DNA of 64,000 nucleotides, taken from assembly GCA_951813515.1 (NCBI GenBank), contig OX638346.1, positions 1,171,617 through 1,235,616 of the forward strand, given 5' to 3'. The notes beneath the pieces are model-generated. The model had not been told where the DNA came from, did not search any database, and was given only the letters and a program-made list of their open reading frames with translations. This document shows, one piece after another, positions 17,948 to 28,591 of the stretch. Each line of letters begins with the position of its first letter. Positions within the stretch are counted from its first letter, which is position 1. A program made the translations under genes and the position numbers. The stretch comes from an uncultured Pseudomonadales bacterium. Lineage in GTDB: Bacteria; Pseudomonadota; Gammaproteobacteria; Pseudomonadales; Azotimanducaceae.

Positions 17948-18160
17948 ATGCATCACCTGGAGATCAAGATCGAAGGCATGCAATGCGACGGCTGCGTCGC
18001 CAGTGTGCAGAGGGTCCTCACGAGCCGCCCCGGCGTCGACGCGGCGCAGGCCGATCTCGATTCCGGAATCGTCGCCATCGATTTCGATCCGTCCAGGATC
18101 GATCGCCCCGGACTGGAAGCGGCGATCGAGGACGCCGGCTTCGATATCGCGGCTGGCTGA
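17948..18160 (+). CDS. copZ: CopZ-like heavy-metal-associated copper chaperone
   Basis: A 70-residue single HMA domain with the metal-binding motif GMQCDGC near residues 10-16 and the ferredoxin-like fold end AAIEDAGFDIA. It should carry Cu(I) in the cytoplasm to CopA, encoded 16 bp upstream in the same direction. A GAGGGAG ribosome binding site precedes the ATG. Confidence 0.92.
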   Translation: MHHLEIKIEGMQCDGCVASVQRVLTSRPGVDAAQADLDSGIVAIDFDPSRIDRPGLEAAIEDAGFDIAAG

Positions 18161-18193
18161 ACCTTCCGTCCCGGCAATCGCCGGGGCGTTCCA

Positions 18194-18403
18194 TCAGTGA
18201 TGTTGGCCACGACGGGGAAACGCCGCGTTGCCGCCGCGCCAGAACACGTCCGCATGGGCCAGCGCCATCATGAACCACATCAGGTTGTGGGACGAAATGT
18301 GGACGGGACCAAGGCTGTAGCTGATGTGCGTTCCGGTCGCGGCAAGGAGGCCCAGACCCAGGAAGGCGATGGGCCAGATGCGAGGGTAGACGTATTTCAG
18401 CAT
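18194..18403 (-). CDS. Small membrane protein of unknown function
   Basis: A 69-residue protein with one clear helix (PIAFLGLGLLAATGTHISYS) and a second hydrophobic His-containing stretch (ISSHNLMWFMMALAHADVFW), ending in a basic His-rich tail. I do not recognise a family. It lies next to the copper cluster, oriented towards copZ, so a link to metal or oxidase handling is possible but unproven. No strong ribosome binding site is seen. Confidence 0.55.
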   Translation of the reverse strand: MLKYVYPRIWPIAFLGLGLLAATGTHISYSLGPVHISSHNLMWFMMALAHADVFWRGGNAAFPRRGQHH

Positions 18404-18518
18404 TCGGATATCCAGATTCTGCCAAGGGACAGGTCAAAGCATAATTGAGACCCTCGGCACGAGGCACCCCGGCGCTGCCGTTCTGGCAATCCGAGGCGTG
18501 GAAACGGTCGCGCCCGGG

Positions 18519-18902
18519 TCAGGCCGACGCGTTCAGCGAGTTCAGCCAGGTCTCGGCAATGATCAACGCGGCGGTATCGTGGCTGCCCCCGCGTTGGTTC
18601 GCCTCGAAGGTCGAGAGCCGCTCATCGACGAACTCGACGCCGATACCGTACCGCCGCTCCAGCCTGCCACCGAACCGCCGAGCGGCTTCAGACATGTCGC
18701 TTTCGCTGTCGTCCATGTTGAGCGGCAGTCCAACGATGAGACCCTCCGGTTGCCACTCGCGGACCAACGCGTCGAATCGGTCCCACAGGGGAATCCCGTC
18801 GCGGGCCTTGATGGTGGAGATAGCCGTGGCGGTGCCGTGGCGACGCTCCGCGACGGCAACACCGATGGTTCTCAGGCCGAAATCGAACGCCAAGTGAGGC
18901 AT
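18519..18902 (-). CDS. ruvX: Putative pre-16S rRNA nuclease / Holliday junction resolvase (YqgF)
   Basis: A 127-residue RNase H-fold protein, slightly shorter than the usual 135-150. The catalytic acids are in AFDFGLRTIGVA, VGLPLNMD, FVDERLST and SHDTAALIIAE. YqgF processes the 5' end of 16S rRNA and is widely conserved. In many gammaproteobacteria it directly follows yqgE; here yqgE lies 4.9 kb away on the same strand with two plus-strand genes between. Confidence 0.92.
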   Translation of the reverse strand: MPHLAFDFGLRTIGVAVAERRHGTATAISTIKARDGIPLWDRFDALVREWQPEGLIVGLPLNMDDSESDMSEAARRFGGRLERRYGIGVEFVDERLSTFEANQRGGSHDTAALIIAETWLNSLNASA

Positions 18903-19122
18903 ATGTGCCGATCATACGCGCTGTGGGGTCGCCGCGGACGGTTCGTGCAGGTGACTCGGCCAATGACCAAAACGGTCCCAGCGGCGATGTTCGCCGCGCC
19001 AGATGCTGGCGAAACCAAGAGATCGCCAAGCATAATCAGATGTCTGTAGGCCGAGACCGCAATCAGCATGGCGCTTCGCACATGTCTTGCTGACTTGACG
19101 CAAATCTCACACGGGGAACAAC

Positions 19123-21201
19123 ATGGTCAACAACCACTACATCGACCGGCCGCGCAGCTTGGCTCGAACTGTCAACGCCAGCGTACTATCGCTCGGCTTC
19201 TCGCTTGCCGCCACAGTCGCAACCGCCGACGCGGGCCGGCTTGACAAAATGCCGCCCCTGATCGATCGCGAGGTCTTTTTCGGCGACCCCCAAGTCTCCG
19301 GTGCCCGGCTGTCCCCCGACGGTAAATGGATTTCGTTCCGCAAGCCGTACTCGGGCGTCATGAACGTCTGGGTGAAGGCCGTCGACGCGCCATTCGACGC
19401 CGCGCGACCGCTGACCGCCGACACCAAGCGGCCGCTGGGCCTCCACTTCTGGACCGAGGACAGCCGCTACGTGGTGTTCGTGCAGGACGAGGGCGGAACC
19501 GAGGACTACCACGTCTTCGCGGTCGACCCGGCCGCCGACGCCGACGAGGCGACCGGCGTTCCGCCGGCGCGTGACCTGACACCGATGGAAGCCATCCGCG
19601 CCACCATCTATGCCGTTCCCGAGGGAACCCCGTCGCAGATCATCGTCGGCATAAACGACCGCGATCCGGCGTTGCACGATGTCTACCGCCTCGACATCGA
19701 CACCGGAGAACGCGAGCTCCTGATCAGGAACGACACGAGTGTCAGCCAGTGGGTGACCGATCTGGCAGGCGTCGTGCGGCTAGCAATGCGGCAGCGACCG
19801 GACGGCGGCACAGACATCATCGTCGTCGAAGACGGCGCGCTCGGTCGGGTGCTGTACGCATGCGGCTGGGAGGAGACCTGCGCGGCGAGCCGGTTCCACA
19901 AGGACGGCAAGCGGGTCTACGTCCGGAGCAACAAGGGCGTGGACCTCATCGGGCTGTTGCTGGTCGACGTCGCCACGGGCCGGGCGGAACTCGTCGACTC
20001 GGACCCGGAAACCGAAGTGGACCTCCTCGGCACCTGGTTCTCCGATGCGACCGAGGAACTGGTCGCCACGGTGTACGCCGGCGACCGCGTACGAATCTAC
20101 CCGCGCGGCGAGCGCCTGAAGCGCGAACTGGAGTGGCTCCGCGAGCGTCTGCCGGACGGGGAGATCAAGTACCAGTCCTCGACCGAGCAGGAAGAGCTTT
20201 TCCTCATCACGGTCGCGAGCGATGTGAATCCGGGGGCCGTGTATCTCTACGACCGGAACGGCAAGACATTGGAGAAGCTCTACGACTCGCGGCCGGAACT
20301 CCCGAGCGATCTGCTCGCGAAGATGCGACCGATTCGTTACGAAGCCCGAGATGGCCGCGAAATCCCCGGCTACCTCGTGACACCCAAAGGCATTGCCGCC
20401 GAGAAGCTGCCAACGGTGATCGTCCCGCACGGCGGCCCATGGGCTCGAGACTTCTGGGGCTACAACTCCATCGCGCAGTTCCTCGCCAACCGCGGCTACG
20501 CGGTGATGATGCCGAACTTCCGGGGCTCCGCGGGTTACGGCAAGCGGTTCCTGAACGCGGGCAACGGCGAATGGGGAACCGGGATCATGCAGCACGACAT
20601 CACCGACGGCGTGCGTCACCTCATCGACGAAGGCGTCGCTGATCCCGATCAGGTGGCGATCCTGGGCGGCTCCTACGGCGGCTACGCGACGCTTGCGGGC
20701 GTCGCATTCACGCCGGATGTCTATGCCGCCGGCGTGTCCATCGTCGGACCGTCCAACATCATCACGCTGCTGAATTCCATTCCGCCTTACTGGGGCCCAA
20801 TTAGGCAGCGATTCCTGCGGCGAGTGGGCGATCCCGACGATGCGGAGGACCGGGCGCGGCTGCAGTCGCAGTCGCCGTTCTTCCACGCAGACAACATCAA
20901 GGCACCGCTCCTCATCATCCAGGGCGCCAACGACCCCCGCGTCAAGAAGGCGGAGTCCGAACAGATCGTCGTAGCGCTGCGCGACCTCAAACGGCCCGTG
21001 CGGTACGTGCTCGCCCCCGACGAAGGCCACGGCTTCGCGGGACGGGAAAACCGGCTCGCCATGTTCGCCGAGATCGAACGGTTCCTCGCCCAACACCTGG
21101 ATGGACGCTTTCAGGACGACATGGCGCCCGATGTGGCCAAGAGACTCGCCGCTCTGCGCGTCGACGTCGCCGACGTGGAAATGCCGAAGGCTGCCGACTG
21201 A
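19123..21201 (+). CDS. S9 family serine peptidase (prolyl oligopeptidase type)
   Basis: A 692-residue exported peptidase. A signal-peptide-like N-terminus (SVLSLGFSLAATVATADA) precedes a beta-propeller with repeated D-G-K-W / DSRYVVF strands, then the alpha/beta hydrolase domain from about 400. The triad is Ser in GGSYGGYA, Asp in GANDPRV and His in DEGHGF. It would cleave peptides in the periplasm. Its stop overlaps the next start as TGATG, so it is translationally coupled to the molybdenum hydroxylase gene; the reason for that pairing is not obvious. Confidence 0.93.
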   Translation: MVNNHYIDRPRSLARTVNASVLSLGFSLAATVATADAGRLDKMPPLIDREVFFGDPQVSGARLSPDGKWISFRKPYSGVMNVWVKAVDAPFDAARPLTADTKRPLGLHFWTEDSRYVVFVQDEGGTEDYHVFAVDPAADADEATGVPPARDLTPMEAIRATIYAVPEGTPSQIIVGINDRDPALHDVYRLDIDTGERELLIRNDTSVSQWVTDLAGVVRLAMRQRPDGGTDIIVVEDGALGRVLYACGWEETCAASRFHKDGKRVYVRSNKGVDLIGLLLVDVATGRAELVDSDPETEVDLLGTWFSDATEELVATVYAGDRVRIYPRGERLKRELEWLRERLPDGEIKYQSSTEQEELFLITVASDVNPGAVYLYDRNGKTLEKLYDSRPELPSDLLAKMRPIRYEARDGREIPGYLVTPKGIAAEKLPTVIVPHGGPWARDFWGYNSIAQFLANRGYAVMMPNFRGSAGYGKRFLNAGNGEWGTGIMQHDITDGVRHLIDEGVADPDQVAILGGSYGGYATLAGVAFTPDVYAAGVSIVGPSNIITLLNSIPPYWGPIRQRFLRRVGDPDDAEDRARLQSQSPFFHADNIKAPLLIIQGANDPRVKKAESEQIVVALRDLKRPVRYVLAPDEGHGFAGRENRLAMFAEIERFLAQHLDGRFQDDMAPDVAKRLAALRVDVADVEMPKAAD

Positions 21202-23750
21202 TGCCCTTGATCGACTTCGTTCTCAACGGCGAGCGTCGGCAAGTGGAGTCGAATCCGGATGTGCCGCTGTTGTACGTGCTGCGCGGTCTCGGAACGCCGG
21301 GACCCAAGCTCGGCTGCACCGCGGAGCAATGCGGGGCGTGCCGAATACTGGCCGACGGTGATCCGATTTATAGCTGCACGGTGCCCGTGGGCGACATGCG
21401 CGGACGGCGCCTCGAAACGGCGGCCGGCATCGACTCGCCCGTGCGCCAGGCGCTGATCGACGCCAACGCGACGCAGTGCGGCTACTGCCTGCCTGGGATC
21501 GTCGTCGTGGCCGAGGCGCTCTTTCGCCTCAATACGCAACCTTCTCCCGAGGAGATCGAAGCTGCCCTCGACGGACAGCTCTGCCGCTGCGGATCCCATC
21601 CGCGCGTCCTGCGTGCCCTCGGAGCGATCCCCGCCCGCGCGCCGACACCGTTGCGCCTGGAGTCGCCGGTCAATCGCGATTCGAGCCTTCCGCCGCCACT
21701 CAAGGCCGAGCCCTCTCTCGATCATTGGATTGCCATCGAACCGGGCCGCATTGTCGCCATGACCGGCAAGGTCGAACTGGGGCAGGGAGTCCTGACGGCT
21801 TTGCGTTTGATCGTGGCGGAGGAACTCGATGTCGATATTGGGCGCGTTCACATGGTGTCGGCGGAAACCGGCGTGACGCCGAACGAAGGCTTTACCGCCG
21901 GATCGATGTCGCTTGAGACCAGCGGTGCCGCCCTGCGCCAAGCTGCGGCGTGGGCACGCCGGCTCATGCTGTCAGCGGCGGGGCGGGAACTGGGTGTACC
22001 AGTCGATGCGATGACCGTGACCGACGGCGAGATCACGGCGCCGGGCGTCAACCAGCCCATGGACTACTGGCTGGCGCACGCCGGGAGATTCGATTTCGAC
22101 ATCGTTGAGCCGACGCCGGAGAAGAGTCCCGCACACTACCGTCTCGTTGGACGGGGGCATCATCCACGTCTCGATATCGAGGCCAAGGCGAGCGGCGGGC
22201 ACACGTTCGTCCAGGACCTTCGATGCGACCTTCACGCCCGCGTGGTCCGGCCACCTTCGCCGCATCACCGGCTGGAGCGTCTCGAGGTCGATCTCGCTCC
22301 CCCGGCGGAACTTGTGATCGACGGCAGCTTCATTGCCGTCGCACATCCCGACGAATACACGGCTGCCGTACTCGCCTCGCGGGTGCGGGAACGCGCGGTT
22401 TGGCGCCGGGAGGGCGAGATCCGAACCGATGGAACGCTGAATGATCACCTCGTCCGACATGCGATCGACCGTGACGATTCTGCCCCTGACGTCGAACGCG
22501 GGGGCTGTCACCGAGCGACCTATTCTCGACCGTTCATCATGCACGCTTCCCTCGCCCCATCGGCCGCGCGCGCCAAGTTCCATGGGGGCCGTTTGGAGGT
22601 TCTTAGCTCGAGCCAGGGCATAGAACCGCTGCGCGGATCCCTTGCCCGCGTGTTCGACATGCCGCTCGAAGACATCGCAATCGCCCACGTCGACGGCTCG
22701 GGATGCTATGGGCACAACGGCGCAGACGACGCGGCCCTGGACGCCGCCCTTGTGGCCCGGGCGTTGCCGGGCCGCGAAATCCTGGTGCAATGGCGGCGCG
22801 AGGATGAACATGCATACGAACCCTACGGTCCCGCCATGCGCATCGACCTGGCGGCGAACATCAGCGCCTCGGGCGATGTGCTGAATTGGCGTCACGATGT
22901 CTGGAGCTTTCCCCACGGCGGCAGGCCGTCGCCGACAAGCCCGGGCGTCGACCTGTTGGCGGCCTGGCATCTGGCGCGGCCCTTCAAGCCCAGCCTCGCC
23001 GTCGCCGGGTCGGTCGCGGTTGGCGGGATGGACCGCAACGCCGAGCCCCTTTACCGGTTTCCGTCGCAGGAGGTCGTCTCCCATCCGGTCGCCGACTCGC
23101 CCTTGAGAACCTCCTCGCTACGCAGTCTCGGGGCGCAGATGAACATCTTCGCCATCGAGTCTTTCGTGGACGAACTCGCCTTCGCGGCCGGGATCGATCC
23201 GATAGAGATTCGGCGGCGGCACCTGGCGCACGACCCGCGCGCCTTGCGAGTGCTCGATGCCGTCCTCGATCTCTCCGGCGGCGTACACGGCCCCCGTGGC
23301 ATGGCGATCGCGCGCTACAAGAACCAGCAAAGCTGCGTGGCGATGATCGTCGAGGCCGCAGTTTCCGACGACGCGACCGTCGCGGTTCGGCGCGTGTGGA
23401 TCGCGGCCGACGCCGGACGCGCGGTGGATCTCGACGGCCTGGTCAATCAACTCGAGGGCGGCACGGTGCAGGCGCTGTCGTGGTGCTTGAAGGAGGCGGT
23501 GGCTTTCGATGCCGACGGCGTGACAAGCGTGGATTGGAACAGCTACCCGATTCTGCGCTTCAGCGACGTCCCACGTATCGAAACGGTCATTCTGGACTAT
23601 CCGGGACGGGGTCCGCTCGGCGCGGGCGAGGCCACCGTGGGACCCGCGTCCGCCGCCCTTGCCAACGCGGTCTTCGCCGCCGCCGGAGTTCGCGTCCGGG
23701 ACCTGCCGATGACCCCCGAAAGACTGCGCGAAGCGGCTGCGCGCGCGTAG
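21201..23750 (+). CDS. Fused [2Fe-2S]/molybdenum hydroxylase (isoquinoline 1-oxidoreductase-like)
   Basis: An 849-residue single chain joining what are usually two subunits of a xanthine-dehydrogenase-family enzyme. Residues 1-145 are the ferredoxin-like part, with the plant-type cluster Cys in GCTAEQCGAC...C (near 39-59) and the second cluster in TQCGYC and LCRCG. From about residue 170 the molybdopterin part shows KVELGQGVLTAL, GFTAGSMSLETSG, RPFIMHASLAPS and the catalytic Glu in GPLGAGEATVG near the C-terminus. No FAD domain, as in IorAB enzymes. Substrate unknown; probably an N-heterocycle or aldehyde. Confidence 0.88.
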   Translation: MPLIDFVLNGERRQVESNPDVPLLYVLRGLGTPGPKLGCTAEQCGACRILADGDPIYSCTVPVGDMRGRRLETAAGIDSPVRQALIDANATQCGYCLPGIVVVAEALFRLNTQPSPEEIEAALDGQLCRCGSHPRVLRALGAIPARAPTPLRLESPVNRDSSLPPPLKAEPSLDHWIAIEPGRIVAMTGKVELGQGVLTALRLIVAEELDVDIGRVHMVSAETGVTPNEGFTAGSMSLETSGAALRQAAAWARRLMLSAAGRELGVPVDAMTVTDGEITAPGVNQPMDYWLAHAGRFDFDIVEPTPEKSPAHYRLVGRGHHPRLDIEAKASGGHTFVQDLRCDLHARVVRPPSPHHRLERLEVDLAPPAELVIDGSFIAVAHPDEYTAAVLASRVRERAVWRREGEIRTDGTLNDHLVRHAIDRDDSAPDVERGGCHRATYSRPFIMHASLAPSAARAKFHGGRLEVLSSSQGIEPLRGSLARVFDMPLEDIAIAHVDGSGCYGHNGADDAALDAALVARALPGREILVQWRREDEHAYEPYGPAMRIDLAANISASGDVLNWRHDVWSFPHGGRPSPTSPGVDLLAAWHLARPFKPSLAVAGSVAVGGMDRNAEPLYRFPSQEVVSHPVADSPLRTSSLRSLGAQMNIFAIESFVDELAFAAGIDPIEIRRRHLAHDPRALRVLDAVLDLSGGVHGPRGMAIARYKNQQSCVAMIVEAAVSDDATVAVRRVWIAADAGRAVDLDGLVNQLEGGTVQALSWCLKEAVAFDADGVTSVDWNSYPILRFSDVPRIETVILDYPGRGPLGAGEATVGPASAALANAVFAAAGVRVRDLPMTPERLREAAARA

Positions 23751-23779
23751 GCGTCGCCCGGCAGCTCGGGCGTTGGGAG

Positions 23780-24340
23780 TCAGGCGTTGCCCGATTGACC
23801 CGACATCAGCGAAATGTCGATGCCGAGGGTTTTCGCGGCCGTGTCGAGACGTTCGTCGAACGGCACGTCAAAGATCAGCGCCTTCGATCCACGACAGGTC
23901 AACCAGGTGTTGGCTTCCAATTCGCCTTCAAGTTGTCCGGAGCCCCAGCCTGCGTATCCGAGCGCCACCACGAATCGGCTCGGCCCTTCGCCCCGACCGA
24001 TAGCCGCGAGCAGGTCTATTTCTGCCGTGAGCGACAGACCATCTCCGACGGCAACGCTTTTTTCGACTCGAACATCGTCGCTGTGCAGGATGATGGCAGC
24101 ATTGCGCTGCACCGGCCCGCCCTCCAGGACCACCGCCTCGACATCGGCCGTATTCGGCAACTCGAGCTGTTGCAGGACATCCGCGAGGGTCAGCTTGAGC
24201 GGCCGGTTTACGACGATGCCCATGGCGCCCTTATCGTTGTGGTCGCAGACGTAGGTGATCGTGTCCCTGAAATAGTCGCCCGCCATGAGCAGGTTCGGCA
24301 TTGCCAACAGGAATTGGTTCTTGACGCGCTCCGTCTTCAT
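23780..24340 (-). CDS. yqgE: YqgE/AlgH family protein (UPF0301/DUF179)
   Basis: A 186-residue protein with the family blocks FLLAMPNLLMAGDYFRDT, CDHNDKGAMGIVVNRP, LEGGPVQRNAAIILHS and ALGYAGWGSGQLEGEL. Function is unclear despite wide conservation; in Pseudomonas the homologue was named AlgH for an effect on alginate. The start at 24340 (MKTERVKNQ) fits the family; the longer upstream frame runs into a repeat. It is usually the upstream neighbour of ruvX. Confidence 0.93.
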   Translation of the reverse strand: MKTERVKNQFLLAMPNLLMAGDYFRDTITYVCDHNDKGAMGIVVNRPLKLTLADVLQQLELPNTADVEAVVLEGGPVQRNAAIILHSDDVRVEKSVAVGDGLSLTAEIDLLAAIGRGEGPSRFVVALGYAGWGSGQLEGELEANTWLTCRGSKALIFDVPFDERLDTAAKTLGIDISLMSGQSGNA

Positions 24341-24410
24341 ACATCGATCATACGCCCTGGTCAGGAACGTTGCCTTGTCGAGCGTGTCTTGCGAGACTGG
24401 CGCGACTCCC

Positions 24411-24514
24411 ACCTTCCGTGGAACAAGCGTCTCCGGGCCGGAGCCTTCAGCCTCGGGAGCGCGAGGGTGTCCCTCGCAAGGAATACCGGGCCTAAGGCGC
24501 CGGCTGTGGGGCAC
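24411..24514 (+). repeat. Dispersed intergenic repeat A, copy 2
   Basis: This compact 104-bp copy has all blocks of the element at 6228-6430 in the same order and orientation: TTCCGTGGAACAAGCG, GGGCCGGAGCCTTCAGCC, the GCGAGGG/CCCTCGC stem, and CCGGCTGTGGGGCAC. It lies between yqgE and the carboxylase gene. Confidence 0.8.
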
Positions 24515-24540
24515 GTTTACGGACAAGCGAAGCCAATTGC

Positions 24541-26151
24541 ATGGCAATCCTGCGATCAACAATCGATACAGAAGACCCGTCCTTCAAGGACAATGCGGAA
24601 CACAACCGTGCCTCGAGCGGCGCGCTGCGCGATCTGGCGGGCCGCATCGCCCTCGGTGGCGACGAAAGATCGAGAAACCGACATATCGGCCGCGGCAAGC
24701 TGCTGCCCCGGGATCGCGTAAACGGACTCCTGGATTCCGGTTCGCCGTTCCTGGAAATCGGGCAGTTGGGCGGCCACCAGCTCTACGACGACGAAATCCC
24801 TTCAGGGGGCATCATCACCGGCATCGGCCGCGTCGAAGGCAAGGAGTGCATGGTCGTTGCAAACGACGCGACGGTGAAGGGCGGCACCTACTATCCCGTC
24901 ACGGTCAAGAAGCACCTGCGCGCGCAGGAAATCGCGCTCGAAAACCACCTCCCTTGCGTGTACCTGGTGGATTCCGGCGGCGCGTTCCTGCCTTTGCAGG
25001 CGGATGTCTTCCCCGACCGCGAACACTTCGGACGCATCTTCTACAACCAGGCGAACCTGTCCGCAGCGGGCATTCCCCAGATCGCCGTCGTCATGGGGTC
25101 ATGCACCGCGGGCGGCGCCTATGTGCCCGCGATGTGCGATGTCGCCATCATCGTGCAGAACCAGGGCACCATCTTTCTCGGCGGCCCACCCCTGGTCAAG
25201 GCGGCCACGGGCGAAGAAGTGGATGCCGAAAGCCTGGGGGGCGGGGATGTTCATACGCGTGTCTCCGGCGTCGCCGACCTGCTGGCCGCCAACGACGAGC
25301 ACGCGCTCGCCCTCGCCCGGGAAACGGTGGCCGCCAGCCACCTGCATTATCGGTGCACGGTAGATGTCGCCGAGTCCCGCGAACCCGCCTATCCGGCCGA
25401 AGAGCTCTACGGCATATTGCCTCCGGACAGCCGCACGCCCTACGACGTCCGGGAAGTGATTGCCCGCATCGTAGACGCCTCCGATTTTCACGAATTCAAG
25501 GCCCTGTATGGGGAGACGATCGTCTGCGGGTTCGCCCGCATCAGCGGCATTCCCGTCGCGATCCTCGCCAACAACGGCATCCTGTTCTCCGAGTCCGCCC
25601 TCAAGGCCGCCCATTTCATCCAGCTCGCAGACCGGCGCGGAGTGCCGCTGGTGTTCCTGCAGAACATCACCGGCTTCATGGTAGGGCGCAGGTACGAGAA
25701 CGAGGGGATCGCGAAGGATGGCGCAAAGATGGTCACGGCGGTCGCTTGCGCGCGCGTGCCAAAGTTCACCGTGATGATCGGCGGTTCCTTCGGTGCCGGA
25801 AACTATGCCATGTGCGGCCGCGCCTACGGTGGCCGCATGCTGTGGACATGGCCCAACTCACGCATCTCCGTAATGGGCGGAGAGCAGGCGGCTCACGTGC
25901 TGGCTACGGTTCAGGGCGACTCCATGGCTGCGCGGGGCAACGACTGGCCAGCGCCGGAAAGGGACGCGTTCATGGCCGGCATCCGCGATCAATACGAGCA
26001 CGAAGGACACCCCTATTTCGCCAGCGCGAGACTCTGGGACGACGGCGTGATCGATCCCGTGGACACTCGACGCGTGCTCGGACTCGCCCTGACCGTCGCA
26101 ACAAGGGAACTCGAGGTGCAACCCGGGCGTTTCGGCGTCTTCAGGATGTAG
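24541..26151 (+). CDS. mccB: Acyl-CoA carboxylase carboxyltransferase subunit (MccB-like)
   Basis: A 536-residue biotin-dependent carboxyltransferase. Features include the crotonase-like N-half with [27 protein letters not shown] and [18 protein letters not shown], the [13 protein letters not shown] motif, and in the C-half [13 protein letters not shown] and [17 protein letters not shown]. The pattern is that of 3-methylcrotonyl-CoA carboxylase, but geranyl-CoA or another branched enoyl-CoA carboxylase is equally compatible. The biotin-carrying subunit gene starts 4 bp downstream. No liuA/isovaleryl-CoA dehydrogenase or hmgL is present nearby. Confidence 0.9.
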   Translation: MAILRSTIDTEDPSFKDNAEHNRASSGALRDLAGRIALGGDERSRNRHIGRGKLLPRDRVNGLLDSGSPFLEIGQLGGHQLYDDEIPSGGIITGIGRVEGKECMVVANDATVKGGTYYPVTVKKHLRAQEIALENHLPCVYLVDSGGAFLPLQADVFPDREHFGRIFYNQANLSAAGIPQIAVVMGSCTAGGAYVPAMCDVAIIVQNQGTIFLGGPPLVKAATGEEVDAESLGGGDVHTRVSGVADLLAANDEHALALARETVAASHLHYRCTVDVAESREPAYPAEELYGILPPDSRTPYDVREVIARIVDASDFHEFKALYGETIVCGFARISGIPVAILANNGILFSESALKAAHFIQLADRRGVPLVFLQNITGFMVGRRYENEGIAKDGAKMVTAVACARVPKFTVMIGGSFGAGNYAMCGRAYGGRMLWTWPNSRISVMGGEQAAHVLATVQGDSMAARGNDWPAPERDAFMAGIRDQYEHEGHPYFASARLWDDGVIDPVDTRRVLGLALTVATRELEVQPGRFGVFRM

Positions 26152-26155
26152 CGGC

Positions 26156-28099
<1,944 letters not shown>

Positions 28100-28130
28100 C
28101 CCGCCACTGCCGACGAACGCGGCGCGCGTC

Positions 28131-28589
28131 ATGCTATGTTTAACTTTCCTGACCGCAACCGGACCGAACAGATTGGCCTACGACAAACCGATACCCCCGC
28201 ACGGACAACATACCCAGCCCTTCTGGGACGGCGCAAGAGAGGGCAAGCTGATGCTCCCCCGGTGCACGAGCTGCAACCGCGTTCACTGGTATCCGAGACT
28301 CATCTGCCCGTTCTGCCACTCGACCGATATCGAGTGGATTGAAGGAAGTGGCGAAGGACGCATCCACACCTTTGCGGTGCAGCACCGCGCCTTTGGCGGC
28401 TGGGCAAAGGAGGTGCCCTACGTCACCGCATACATCGACCTCGCCGAAGGCGACCGCATGTTGACCGTCCTGCGCGGCGTCGATCCGAACAACCCCGAAT
28501 CCATCGAGATCGGCGCGAGGGTGACCGTCGAGTTCGAAGCGGCCGACGAAGATACGCACATCCCCTTCTGGCGTATGGCGGAGGGCTGA
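28131..28589 (+). CDS. DUF35 Zn-ribbon/OB-fold acyl-CoA-associated protein
   Basis: A 138-152 residue protein with a rubredoxin-like zinc knuckle (CTSCNRVHWYPRLICPFC) followed by an OB fold (GEGRIHTFAVQH to GARVTVEFEA). DUF35 proteins act as essential partners of thiolase-like enzymes, binding acyl-CoA; in steroid degradation the DUF35-thiolase-like complex is an aldolase. It lies 2 bp before the thiolase-like gene. Start is uncertain: ATG 28131, or TTG 28173, which begins exactly at the family-like AYDKPIPPHG. Confidence 0.88.
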   Translation: MLCLTFLTATGPNRLAYDKPIPPHGQHTQPFWDGAREGKLMLPRCTSCNRVHWYPRLICPFCHSTDIEWIEGSGEGRIHTFAVQHRAFGGWAKEVPYVTAYIDLAEGDRMLTVLRGVDPNNPESIEIGARVTVEFEAADEDTHIPFWRMAEG

Positions 28590-28591
28590 TC

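Noticed and set aside
18171..18190. GC hairpin CCCGGC/GCCGGG after copZ
   Set aside because: Short stem without a T-tract; not convincing as a terminator.
22886..24721. 611-codon plus-strand frame across the molybdenum hydroxylase and yqgE
   Set aside because: Arg-rich frame-shifted translation of two real genes and a spacer.
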